This document shows positions 44,542 to 53,283 of a stretch of 64,000 nucleotides of DNA, piece by piece. Origin of the DNA: Amycolatopsis sp. NBRC 101858 (GTDB taxonomy: Bacteria > Actinomycetota > Actinomycetes > Mycobacteriales > Pseudonocardiaceae). Location: the NCBI RefSeq assembly GCF_030269325.1, contig NZ_BSTD01000005.1, forward strand, positions 265,294-329,293, read 5' to 3'. The notes under the pieces are model-generated. The model did no database searches and was not told the DNA's origin. It worked only from the letters and a program-made list of their open reading frames with translations. Numbering within the stretch: the first letter of the stretch is position 1; every line of letters starts with the position of its first letter. A program made the translations under genes and the position numbers.

Positions 44542-45369
44542 ATGCGCGTACCGACCACCCGTCGATACCTGATGTGCCCCCCGCGCCACTTCGCGGTGGA
44601 CTACGTGATCAACCCCTGGATGGACCCGACCCAGCCGGTCAGCGCCGACGTCGCCGTCGCGCAGTGGACCGAGCTGCGCGACACCTACCGCCGCCTCGGC
44701 CACACCGTCGAGGAGATCGACGCCCAGCCCGGCCTGCCCGACATGGTCTTCGCCGCGAACTCCGGCACCGTCGTCGACGGCCGCGTCCTCGGCTCGCGGT
44801 TCCGCGCGCCGCAGCGCGCCGCCGAAGCCGAGCACTTCCGCCGCTGGTTCGTCGAGCACGGCTACCGCGACATCACCATGCCCGAGAAGATCAACGAGGC
44901 CGAGGGCGACTTCGCCTGGACCGGCACGCTGCTGCTGGCCGGCACCGGCTTCCGCACCGACCCGGCCGCGCACGCCGAAGCGCAGGAGGTCCTCGGCGTC
45001 CCGGTCGTCTCGCTGCACCTGATCGACCCGCGCTACTACCACCTCGACACGGCGCTGTTCGTGCTCGCCGAAGCGACGGACACGACGCGCGCGCAGATCG
45101 TCTACTACCCGGAGGCCTTCTCGGCCGGCTCACGCCGCGTGCTCGAGCGGCTCTTCCCGGACGCCGTGCTCGCGACGAAGGAAGACGCCGAGTGCTTCGG
45201 CCTCAACGGCGTGTCCGATGGCCGCAACGTCGTCCTGCCCGTCGAGGCCACCCGATTGGGTGAACTCCTCGCCGATCGGGGGTACGAGCCGGTGTACGTC
45301 GACATCTCCGAGCTGCGGAAAGCCGGTGGCGGGCCGAAGTGCTGCACCCTGGAAATCCGGAAGGGCTGA
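44542..45369 (+). CDS. ddaH: Dimethylargininase / amidinotransferase-fold hydrolase DdaH
   Basis: A 275-residue pentein-fold enzyme. It opens MRVPTTRRYLMCPPRHFAV, the N(G),N(G)-dimethylarginine dimethylaminohydrolase pattern, with YVINPWMDP next. The catalytic set is seen as NEAEGDFAWTG (acid), HLIDPRYYHLDTALFVL (His) and GGGPKCCTLEIRKG with the nucleophilic Cys near the C-terminus. It would convert methylated arginine to citrulline and an amine. ATG 44542 has AGGGA nine bases upstream; ATG 44524 is an in-frame alternative. Hydrolysis of arginine itself cannot be excluded. Confidence 0.85.
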   Translation: MRVPTTRRYLMCPPRHFAVDYVINPWMDPTQPVSADVAVAQWTELRDTYRRLGHTVEEIDAQPGLPDMVFAANSGTVVDGRVLGSRFRAPQRAAEAEHFRRWFVEHGYRDITMPEKINEAEGDFAWTGTLLLAGTGFRTDPAAHAEAQEVLGVPVVSLHLIDPRYYHLDTALFVLAEATDTTRAQIVYYPEAFSAGSRRVLERLFPDAVLATKEDAECFGLNGVSDGRNVVLPVEATRLGELLADRGYEPVYVDISELRKAGGGPKCCTLEIRKG

Positions 45370-45456
45370 TTTTCCGGAAAACCTGTAACTCACCCGTTTG
45401 CCATGGCGATTAATCGAGGTAACAAATCGACTACTCGCGGTGGCAGGCGGTGGGGA

Positions 45457-46110
45457 ATGGTGACCGTGAACCTCGCCGTGCACGGGATCGGGCGGCCGGC
45501 TCGCCAGCTCGACCCCGGCGAGGACGAGCGCTGGGTGACGGTCGAGCAGTTCGAGCGGGTGCTGGACGCCGTCGGCGAACGCGACGACGTCCACCTCACC
45601 TTCGACGACGGCAACGAGTCCGACGTCGAGGTCGTCCTGCCGCGGCTGGTCGACCGCGGCCTGAAGGCGGAGTTCTTCCCGCTCGCCGGCCGCCTCGGCC
45701 AGCGCGGCTACCTCGACCGCGACGCCCTGCGCGAGCTGGCGCGAGCGGGCATGGAGATCGGCTCGCACGGATGGGAGCCGCGCGACTGGCGCAGGCTCGA
45801 CGAGCGGCACGCCCGCCGCGAGCTGACCGACGCGCCGAAGCTCCTCGGCGACCTGTGCGGCCGTCCGGTGCGCCGGTTCTCGCTGCCGTTCGGCGCGTAC
45901 GACCGGCAGGTGCTGACCCGGCTGCGGCAGGCGGGCGCGACCCGGGTGTACACGAGCGACGGCGGCGCGGCGAGCCACGACGGGTGGCTGCAGGCGCGGA
46001 CGGAGCTCCGGCACGACCTCGACGGCGCCTGGCTGGACGACGTGCTCGTCGCCGGGCGCCGGCGGGCCGGGAACTGGGTGAGCCGGGTGTTCCGGCGCCC
46101 CGCTCGCTGA
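45457..46110 (+). CDS. Polysaccharide deacetylase family protein
   Basis: A 217-residue NodB-fold protein beginning VTVNLAVHGIGRPARQL after ATG 45457, which has GGGGA upstream. The frame is open to an ATG at 45403. The first motif is HLTFDDGNES, with the catalytic base and metal Asp. The second motif is EIGSHGWEPRDW, where the usual His-x3-His pair keeps only the first His. FSLPFGAYDRQVL supplies the substrate-groove segment. No signal peptide is visible, so it would act in the cytoplasm. It may belong functionally to the polysaccharide cluster 1.4 kb downstream. Confidence 0.75.
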   Translation: MVTVNLAVHGIGRPARQLDPGEDERWVTVEQFERVLDAVGERDDVHLTFDDGNESDVEVVLPRLVDRGLKAEFFPLAGRLGQRGYLDRDALRELARAGMEIGSHGWEPRDWRRLDERHARRELTDAPKLLGDLCGRPVRRFSLPFGAYDRQVLTRLRQAGATRVYTSDGGAASHDGWLQARTELRHDLDGAWLDDVLVAGRRRAGNWVSRVFRRPAR

Positions 46111-46332
46111 CGTCGCAAGCGCTTTTGCCGGATCGGGTGTGGTCCCGGTCATCGGCACAGGGCCGGGATCGATTTCCCCGGGCGGGCGACCGGTGAGCAG
46201 CCTTTTCGTCAACCGGGCCCGCATGATGGGAAATTCTCGCACCGTCAGGTCTTGTACCGGCCTTCGTCACGGGTGCATCCTGGTCGCCTCGCCGCCGTAA
46301 GGAAAGTTTCCTAACTAAAGGGAGCACCAGGA
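46111..46332 (+). promoter_or_regulatory. Upstream region of the chitosanase gene
   Basis: This 222-bp gap carries the operator-like repeat at 46297 and a ribosome binding site GGGAG (46320-46324). Further upstream, at 46117-46124, an AAGCGCTT palindrome resembles LacI-family half-site patterns. The latter could equally act on transcription out of the deacetylase gene, and its significance is doubtful. No gene is apparent. Confidence 0.35.
46297..46315. promoter_or_regulatory. Chitosanase-type operator palindrome
   Basis: GTAAGGAAAGTTTCCTAAC is an odd palindrome centred on G 46306, with AGGAAA/TTTCCT arms and outer GT/AC pairs. One position on each side does not pair. Elements of this type lie upstream of chitosanase and other secreted hydrolase genes in streptomycetes, where ROK-family repressors such as CsnR act. 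It lies 18 bases before the chitosanase ATG, so a bound repressor would block transcription directly. Confidence 0.65.
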
Positions 46333-47028
46333 ATGCGGAAACTGATCCTGCTCGCGACCATGGCGCTCGCCGCGGCCGTGCTGCCCTCGGCCCTCGCGTC
46401 GGCGGCGCCTGCCCCGGCCGCGTCGCCGGCCACCACCGCGGCCGCCCCGACCGCGGCCCAGCTGCTCGCCAAGACGAACAGCTGCAAGCAGATCTCCAAC
46501 GGCAAGTACAAGACCGACGAGGACGTCTCGGCCAAGACGGTCGCCGTCTGCGACGCCAACGGTGCCGTGTTCTGGAAAGCCGACATGGACATCGACTGCG
46601 ACGGCCAGCGTTCCACGCAGTGCAACGAGGACACCGACTGCTGCTACCAGGACGACACGGCGTTCCACCAGTCCGACGGCAAGCCGCTCAACGCCGCGAA
46701 GCTGCCCTACATCGTCGTGCCGAGCTCGAGCAGCATCTGGAAGTACTCGTCGTCGCAGCTGAAGGGCGGCGGCTCCTGCGCGGTGATCTACAACGGCAAG
46801 GTCGAGTACGCGGTCATCGGCGACACCGGCCCGACGCAGATCATCGGGGAAGCCTCCTACGCCACCGCGAAGGACCTCGGCATCAACCCCGACCCGTCCA
46901 ACGGCGGCACCGACTCCGGTGTGACGTACATCTGCTTCAAGAACTCGACGGTCTCCCCGATCGAGAACCACGCCAATGCGGTGAGCAAGGGTGAGGGCCT
47001 CGCCACCACCTTCGTGAACAACAACTGA
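46333..47028 (+). CDS. Secreted chitosanase, glycoside hydrolase family 75
   Basis: A 231-residue exported enzyme that cleaves beta-1,4-glucosamine chains. The signal peptide runs MRKLILLATMALAAAVLPS to about residue 25, followed by an Ala/Pro/Thr linker. The GH75 core has AVFWKADMDIDCDGQRS with the catalytic Asp and cysteines, DTDCCYQDDTAFHQSDG, LPYIVVPSSSSIWKY and YAVIGDTGPTQIIGEAS. The length is right for a single-domain family 75 enzyme. A repressor-type operator precedes the gene, suggesting induction by glucosamine oligomers. Confidence 0.88.
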   Translation: MRKLILLATMALAAAVLPSALASAAPAPAASPATTAAAPTAAQLLAKTNSCKQISNGKYKTDEDVSAKTVAVCDANGAVFWKADMDIDCDGQRSTQCNEDTDCCYQDDTAFHQSDGKPLNAAKLPYIVVPSSSSIWKYSSSQLKGGGSCAVIYNGKVEYAVIGDTGPTQIIGEASYATAKDLGINPDPSNGGTDSGVTYICFKNSTVSPIENHANAVSKGEGLATTFVNNN

Positions 47029-47039
47029 ACGACGCGCGC

Positions 47040-47077
47040 GCCGGGGCCGATCCGTTCAAGACGGGATCGGCCCCGGC
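47040..47077 (+). terminator. Hairpin terminator after the chitosanase gene
   Basis: A 14-bp perfect stem, GCCGGGGCCGATCC with GGATCGGCCCCGGC, around a 10-base loop. It starts 12 bases after the chitosanase stop. There is no T tract, as is usual in this GC range. Confidence 0.75.
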
Positions 47078-47092
47078 TGCTGTGCTGGGGGC

Positions 47093-47356
47093 ATGAGCAA
47101 GGAACTGCTGAAACTCGCCAATATCGGACCGGCGATGGTCCGCGACTTCGCGCGGCTCGGCATCACCGAACCCGCGCAGCTCGCCGGCCGCGACGCCGTC
47201 GAACTGTACGAGCGGCTGTGTGAGCTCGACGGCGTCCGCCACGACCCCTGCGTGCTCGACACCTTCATGTCCGCCGTCGACCAAGCCGACGGCGCTCCGC
47301 CGCGGCCGTGGTGGACCTACACCCCGGAACGGAAACGCCTTCTCGGGACCCGCTGA
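47093..47356 (+). CDS. Cdd1-like helix-hairpin-helix protein
   Basis: An 87-residue protein with the pattern of the pathogenicity-locus Cdd1 family. LLKLANIGPAMVRDFARLGI is a helix-hairpin-helix, LAGRDAVELYERLCELDG follows, and the final stretch is HDPCVLDTFMSAVDQADG and PRPWWTYTPERK. Members are probably nucleic-acid-binding, but their role is not established. The ATG at 47093 follows GGGG. Confidence 0.7.
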   Translation: MSKELLKLANIGPAMVRDFARLGITEPAQLAGRDAVELYERLCELDGVRHDPCVLDTFMSAVDQADGAPPRPWWTYTPERKRLLGTR

Positions 47357-47540
47357 CCGGAACCGCGACGACCGCGTTGCCCACCCACTGCAAGATGCAA
47401 TTCGAGATCCGATTTTTACGCGAAAACCGTTACGCCTAACGGCCGTCTCACGCTTTACCCCGTTCGCCACCCCGGCGGTAACGATCCAGGGGAGCGCGGC
47501 GACCAACTTGAGGGTCGCGCGGAATAGCGGAGGTTTTGGC
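47357..47540 (+). promoter_or_regulatory. Upstream region of the polysaccharide cluster
   Basis: A 184-bp gap with an AT-rich patch near 47395-47450, where the cluster promoter should lie, but I cannot fix a -35/-10 pair. A GGAGG (47529-47533) is the ribosome binding site of the first gene. No gene or terminator is apparent. Confidence 0.35.
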
Positions 47541-48840
<1,300 letters not shown>

Positions 48841-48851
<11 letters not shown>

Positions 48852-50022
48852 AGCGCTCATCCTCGTCGAAAACCTCTCCGTCCCCTTCGACCGGCGGGTG
48901 TGGCAGGAATCCACGACCCTGCGCGACGCCGGGTGGGAAGTCCACGTGATCTGCCCGCAGGGCACCAAGCGCGACACCGAGGCCGAAGCCGTCGTCGACG
49001 GCGTCCACATCCACCGGTACCCGCTGAAGGCGGCGACCGGCGGGCCCGCCGGCTACCTGCAGGAGTACGGCACGGCGCTGTGGCACACGCTGCGGCTGGC
49101 GCGCAAGGTCGGGCCGGTCGACGTCGTGCACGCCTGCAACCCGCCGGACCTGCTCTACCTGGTCGCGAAGGTCCTCAAGCGGCAGGGCGCGCGGTTCATC
49201 TTCGACCAGCACGACCTGTGCCCCGAGCTGTACCTCTCGCGGTTCGACCGCGGGCAGGACCTCCTCTACCGCGGGGTCTGCGCGCTCGAACGCGCCACCT
49301 ACCGCGCCGCCGACGTCGTGATCTCGACGAACGAGAGCTACAAGCAGGTCGCCCGGATCCGCGGCGGCAAGAAGCCCGAGGACGTCTTCGTGGTGCGCAG
49401 CGCCCCGGTCGTCGAGCGGTTCCACGAGGTCCCCGTCGAGCCCGAGCTGAAGAAGGGCAAGCCGCACCTGCTGGCCTACCTCGGCGTGATGGGCCCGCAG
49501 GACGGCGTCGACTACGCCCTGCGCGCGCTCGCGAAGCTGCGGGACGAGATCGGGCGCACCGACTGGCACGCGGTGTTCGTCGGCTCCGGCGACGCCTTCG
49601 ACGACATGGTCGCCCTCTCCGCCAAGCTCGGGCTCGCCAACCAGGTCGAGTTCACCGGCCGGATCCCCGACGAGGACCTGGTCCGCTACCTGTCCACCGC
49701 CGACGTCTGCCTGTCGCCGGACCCGCTCAACCCGCTCAACGACGTCTCCACGATGAACAAGGTCATGGAGTACATGGCGATGAGCAAGCCGATCGTCTCG
49801 TTCGAACTGCGCGAAGCGCGCGTTTCGGCGGGCGACGCGGCGGTCTACGCCCCGGCGAACGACGAGTCGGCGTTCGCGAAGCTCGTCTCGCAGCTGCTCG
49901 ACGACCCGGAGGAGCGCGTCCGGATGGGCAAGCTCGGCCAGGCGAGGGTCGCCGGCGCCCTCTCGTGGGAGAACTCGGCGAAGAACCTTCTCGCCGCGTA
50001 TGAGCACGCCGTGAAGTCCTGA
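48841..50022 (+). CDS. GT4 glycosyltransferase (WbuB-like)
   Basis: A 393-residue GT-B glycosyltransferase. TTG 48841 overlaps the dehydrogenase 3' end by 11 bases and has AGAGGGA upstream; TTG 48820 would add seven residues. N-terminal features are LVENLSVPFDRRVWQESTTL and VHACNPPDLLYLVAKVL with DQHDLCPELYLSRF. The donor domain has FVGSGDAFDDMVALSAKLG and the EX7E-type segment STMNKVMEYMAMSKPIVSFE. It resembles WbuB-type transferases of surface polysaccharide loci. Confidence 0.8.
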
Positions 50023-50145
50023 TCGCCGTTAGGTCAAGAACTCACCGGACGTGTAACCAATGTCCCCGGTCCGACGACGGATCGGGTAACCGGCCGATCT
50101 TGTGACCCCGTTCGGCGTACCCGCTCAGGAATGGAGATACCGCCG

Positions 50146-51489
50146 TTGACTGACGACACGGTGCGCCTCGCCTTGATCGGGCAGGTCCTCAGACGGCGCT
50201 GGCGGCTGCTGGTCGCCCTCGCCGTCCTGGGCGCGGCGGTCGGCGCCGGCGCGTCGGTGCTGTTCTCGCCCGGCTACCAGACCTCGTCGAGCGTGCTGCT
50301 CCAGGGACCGCGGCAGGCAGACGAGCTGCTCACCCAGGCCGAGGTCGCGACCAGCTCGGTCGTCCTCGACCGCGCCGCCGCCGTGCTCCCGTGGCACCCC
50401 AACGGAGCGGACCTGAAGAAGCAGGTCACGACGTCGGTGGCGAACGGCAACGTCGTGACGATCACCGTCTCGGCCGACACCGCCGAGCACGCGCAGCAGC
50501 TCGCGGACCAGGTCGCGCAGCAGTTCGTCAAGTACTCCGGCCAGCTGGCCAGCAACTCCGCGGACGCGTCGGTGCAGCTGGCGCAGGAGCAGCGCGAGTC
50601 GCTGCGCCAGCAAGTCCAGCTGACCACGCAGAAGATCAGCGACCTCGCCAAGACCGTCGGCGGCGACCTGACCGTGGAGAGCGTCCAGGTCCGCACGCAG
50701 CTCGAAGGTCTCCGGACGTCGCTGGAGCAGGCCATCAACGACCTCAACCAGGCCGACCTCGCGACCGGCATCGGCAACACCGTCGTGCTCGGGCCGTCCG
50801 AGCGCCCGAGCGGGCCGGCCGCCCCGACGCTGGTGCAGCTCGTCGCCGGGGGCGCGGTCCTGTTCTTCCTCATCGGCGTGTTCGGCCACCTGTTCGCCGC
50901 GCGCGCCGATCGGCGGCTGCGCGGCGAGCCGGAGATCGCTTCGGCGCTCGGCTCGCCGATCCTGGCCGGCGTCGACGTCACGACGCCGCAGGGCGACCGC
51001 CTCCCGGCGACCGGCCTCTACGGCAAGGTGCGGCGGCTGCTCGGCGGCGACCGGCCGTGGCTGCTGCCGCCGATCGCGACCTCGGCCGACGAGGTCAACC
51101 GCGACATCCGCTACCGCCGCGTGCTGGCCCGGCTGGCCACCGGCCCCGCCGACGTCCTGGCGCTCGTGGCCGACGACGACGAGACCGGCAAGCTGGCCGC
51201 CGGGCAGCTCGCCGAGCTGGCCGACCGGCTGTCCGTGCCGCTGCGGATCTTCGAGTTCACCGCCGGGCGGCCGACGGTGCCGGACGCCGGCCCCGACGCC
51301 GGTGTCCTGGTGGTGCTCAGCGCCGGCTCCCGCACCGCGTGGGAGCTCGTCCGGCTCGCCGAGGCCTGCAACGACGCGGGCCAGGAGATCGTCGGCGCGG
51401 TCCTCACCCATCCCGTCCGGCCGTCCGAGCCGGAAGCCGAACCCGTGGCGGAAGACGCCCCCGAGAAAGCCCTGGCAGGTTCGGCGTGA
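50146..51489 (+). CDS. Wzz-like chain-length protein with degenerate cytoplasmic domain (first copy)
   Basis: A protein of about 447 residues; TTG 50146 is favoured by GGAG at 50134-50137, and ATG 50131 is in frame. Two transmembrane segments (about residues 17-40, WRLLVALAVLGAAVGAGASVL, and 230-252, GGAVLFFLIGVFGHLF) enclose an extracytoplasmic coiled-coil domain. This is the polysaccharide co-polymerase layout. The cytoplasmic part looks like a BY-kinase remnant (VLALVADDDETGKLAAGQL) without a P-loop GKT/S or Tyr cluster. A second copy follows with a GTGA overlap. Confidence 0.7.
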   Translation: MTDDTVRLALIGQVLRRRWRLLVALAVLGAAVGAGASVLFSPGYQTSSSVLLQGPRQADELLTQAEVATSSVVLDRAAAVLPWHPNGADLKKQVTTSVANGNVVTITVSADTAEHAQQLADQVAQQFVKYSGQLASNSADASVQLAQEQRESLRQQVQLTTQKISDLAKTVGGDLTVESVQVRTQLEGLRTSLEQAINDLNQADLATGIGNTVVLGPSERPSGPAAPTLVQLVAGGAVLFFLIGVFGHLFAARADRRLRGEPEIASALGSPILAGVDVTTPQGDRLPATGLYGKVRRLLGGDRPWLLPPIATSADEVNRDIRYRRVLARLATGPADVLALVADDDETGKLAAGQLAELADRLSVPLRIFEFTAGRPTVPDAGPDAGVLVVLSAGSRTAWELVRLAEACNDAGQEIVGAVLTHPVRPSEPEAEPVAEDAPEKALAGSA

Positions 51490-53249
51490 CGACTACCTCC
51501 GAAACTCAGGCCGCCCCGCTGCTGGATCTCCAGCGGCTGTTCGTCGCGATCCGGCGGCGCAAGCGCCTCTGGCTGGCCACCGGGCTGCTCGGGCTGATCG
51601 CCGGGGCGCTGGTGGCGATCGTGCTGCCGACGCCGCCGACCGCCGTCACCAAGGTGATCGTCGTCCACCAGGACGACTCGCCGACCGACAGCGGCACGCT
51701 GATGCGCACCGACGTCGCCGTGCTGTCGACGACCCAGATCGCCGAAGGCGCGCTGAAGAAGATCAACAGCACCGAATCGCCCGAAGAGTTCATGAAGAAC
51801 TACGCCGGGCTGGGCCTGACGAACAACGTCATGCAGATCACCGTCAAGGCGAAGACCACCGAAGAGGCCGTGGCGCAGGCGAAGGCGCTGGCCGACACCT
51901 TCATCGCCGACCACGTCCAGCGCAGCCAGGCCGCCGCGGCCGCGCAGTCCAAGGCCATCCTCGACCAGCGGAAGAACGCCCAGGACGAGCTGGCCACGGT
52001 CGACCAGCAGATCGCCGACGAGACCGGCAAGGGCCGCAACGCCAACGCCAGCACCCTCGAAGGCATGTACGGCCGCCGCGCGGCGCTCGCGTCGCAGATC
52101 TCCGACTTCGACTCCCGCGCGCAGCAGGCCGGCATCGGCAGCCCGCAGGTCGCCGCGGGCACCCAGGTCGTCGACGCGGCCCGCGCGCTGCCGAAGGCGT
52201 TCCTCAAGACCACCGCGACCAACGGCGGCATCGGCTTCGCCCTCGGCCTGGCCCTGGGGATCGCGATCGCCGCCATCGGCGCGGTCTCGCGCGACCGGCC
52301 GGTGCTGCGCCGCGAAATCTCCACGCACCTCGGCGCGTCCGTGCTCGCCCAGCTGCCGTCGAAGCGCCGGGGCCCGGCGCGGCTGTGGCGGCGCTCCCGG
52401 GCGGTGACCGAACGCCGGCGCGTTGCGACGACGCTCGTGCGCGCGATCAAGAAGGACAAGCCCGCCGTGTCGCTGCTGGAGCTCGGCGCACCGAAGCTCG
52501 CCGCCGCGCTGGCCCTCGACATCGCCGGGGAGCTGGCCGCGGACGGCAAGGCGAGCGTCCTCGACGACCTGCCGAACGAGGACGTCCGCAAGCTGGCCGG
52601 CGAAACGAACAGCGAGGTCACCGTCGTCGGGGCCGGCGACCCGGACGCCGAGCCGGACGAGCGCCGGGTCGGCGTCGGCACGGTTTCACCGGGCACGGCG
52701 TGGACCGACCTGGAGCACCTCGGCCAGGAGACCGTGCTGGTCGTCAAGGCCGGGCACGCGAACACGCTGTGGCTGCACACCGTGGCGCGGCAGCTCGCCG
52801 ACCAGCAGATCCCGATCATCGGCGTGGTGCTGGTCGACCCGGACCCGCGCGACAAGTCCGACGGCACGCTGTGGGACGGCCTGCACACGGCGCTGCGCGG
52901 CCGCGCGAAGACGGCCCCCGCGGAGCACCGCGCCTCGGTCGTCGGGCACGACCGCATCGACGAACTGGCCGCCCGCATCGCCGAGCGCGTCGCGGTCGCG
53001 GAGCCGCCGACGCGGCGGATCGCGCCGGTCCGCCCGGTCGGCCCGCCACCGGCGCCGGCCAAGCCTCCGGCCACCCCGCTGCCGGAACCCGGGAAGGTCA
53101 GCGTCGACCACTTGGACGCGCCGACGAAGAAGTTCGCCCCGGTCAAGCCGAAGCGGCCGACGCCGTTCAAGCGCGACCACGGCGAGCCGACGCACAAAGG
53201 CGAACTGAACGCCGAGCTCGAGCCAGAAAAGAGCGCGGAGGTCTCCTGA
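51486..53249 (+). CDS. Wzz-like chain-length protein with degenerate kinase domain (second copy)
   Basis: A 587-residue co-polymerase. Transmembrane segments lie at about residues 28-49 (LWLATGLLGLIAGALVAIVL) and 250-270 (GGIGFALGLALGIAIAAIG). A long coiled-coil with AAAAAQSKAILDQRKNAQDEL lies between them. The cytoplasmic domain has an ATPase-like layout (AGELAADGKASVLDDLP, ETVLVVKAGHANTLWLHTV, IIGVVLVDPDP) but no Walker A loop. A Pro/Lys-rich tail ends the protein. Together with the previous gene it probably sets chain length or couples polymerisation to export without kinase activity. Confidence 0.7.
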   Translation: MTTTSETQAAPLLDLQRLFVAIRRRKRLWLATGLLGLIAGALVAIVLPTPPTAVTKVIVVHQDDSPTDSGTLMRTDVAVLSTTQIAEGALKKINSTESPEEFMKNYAGLGLTNNVMQITVKAKTTEEAVAQAKALADTFIADHVQRSQAAAAAQSKAILDQRKNAQDELATVDQQIADETGKGRNANASTLEGMYGRRAALASQISDFDSRAQQAGIGSPQVAAGTQVVDAARALPKAFLKTTATNGGIGFALGLALGIAIAAIGAVSRDRPVLRREISTHLGASVLAQLPSKRRGPARLWRRSRAVTERRRVATTLVRAIKKDKPAVSLLELGAPKLAAALALDIAGELAADGKASVLDDLPNEDVRKLAGETNSEVTVVGAGDPDAEPDERRVGVGTVSPGTAWTDLEHLGQETVLVVKAGHANTLWLHTVARQLADQQIPIIGVVLVDPDPRDKSDGTLWDGLHTALRGRAKTAPAEHRASVVGHDRIDELAARIAERVAVAEPPTRRIAPVRPVGPPPAPAKPPATPLPEPGKVSVDHLDAPTKKFAPVKPKRPTPFKRDHGEPTHKGELNAELEPEKSAEVS

Positions 53250-53283
53250 CCCCCGCGCCGCGACGAAGGGGACCCCACTCGAG

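Noticed and set aside
45370..45381. TTTTCCGGAAAA palindrome directly after the ddaH stop.
   Set aside because: It is too short for a stable terminator and not placed as an operator for either neighbour.
46115..46128. GCAAGCGCTTTTGC, a LacI-operator-like sequence after the deacetylase gene.
   Set aside because: Only the central AAGCGCTT is symmetric, it lies about 200 bases before the chitosanase gene, and no LacI-family gene is near.
47474..47483. GGCGGTAACG upstream of the polysaccharide cluster, resembling the RfaH-recruiting ops element GGCGGTAGCGTG.
   Set aside because: It matches only about eight bases, lacks the characteristic G and the TG end, and RfaH-ops control is known mainly from enterobacteria. 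A chance match in GC-rich DNA is likelier.
50080..50099. GATCGG and CCGATC inverted repeat in the leader of the first Wzz-like gene.
   Set aside because: Six-base arms with an eight-base GC-rich gap are common by chance at this base composition.
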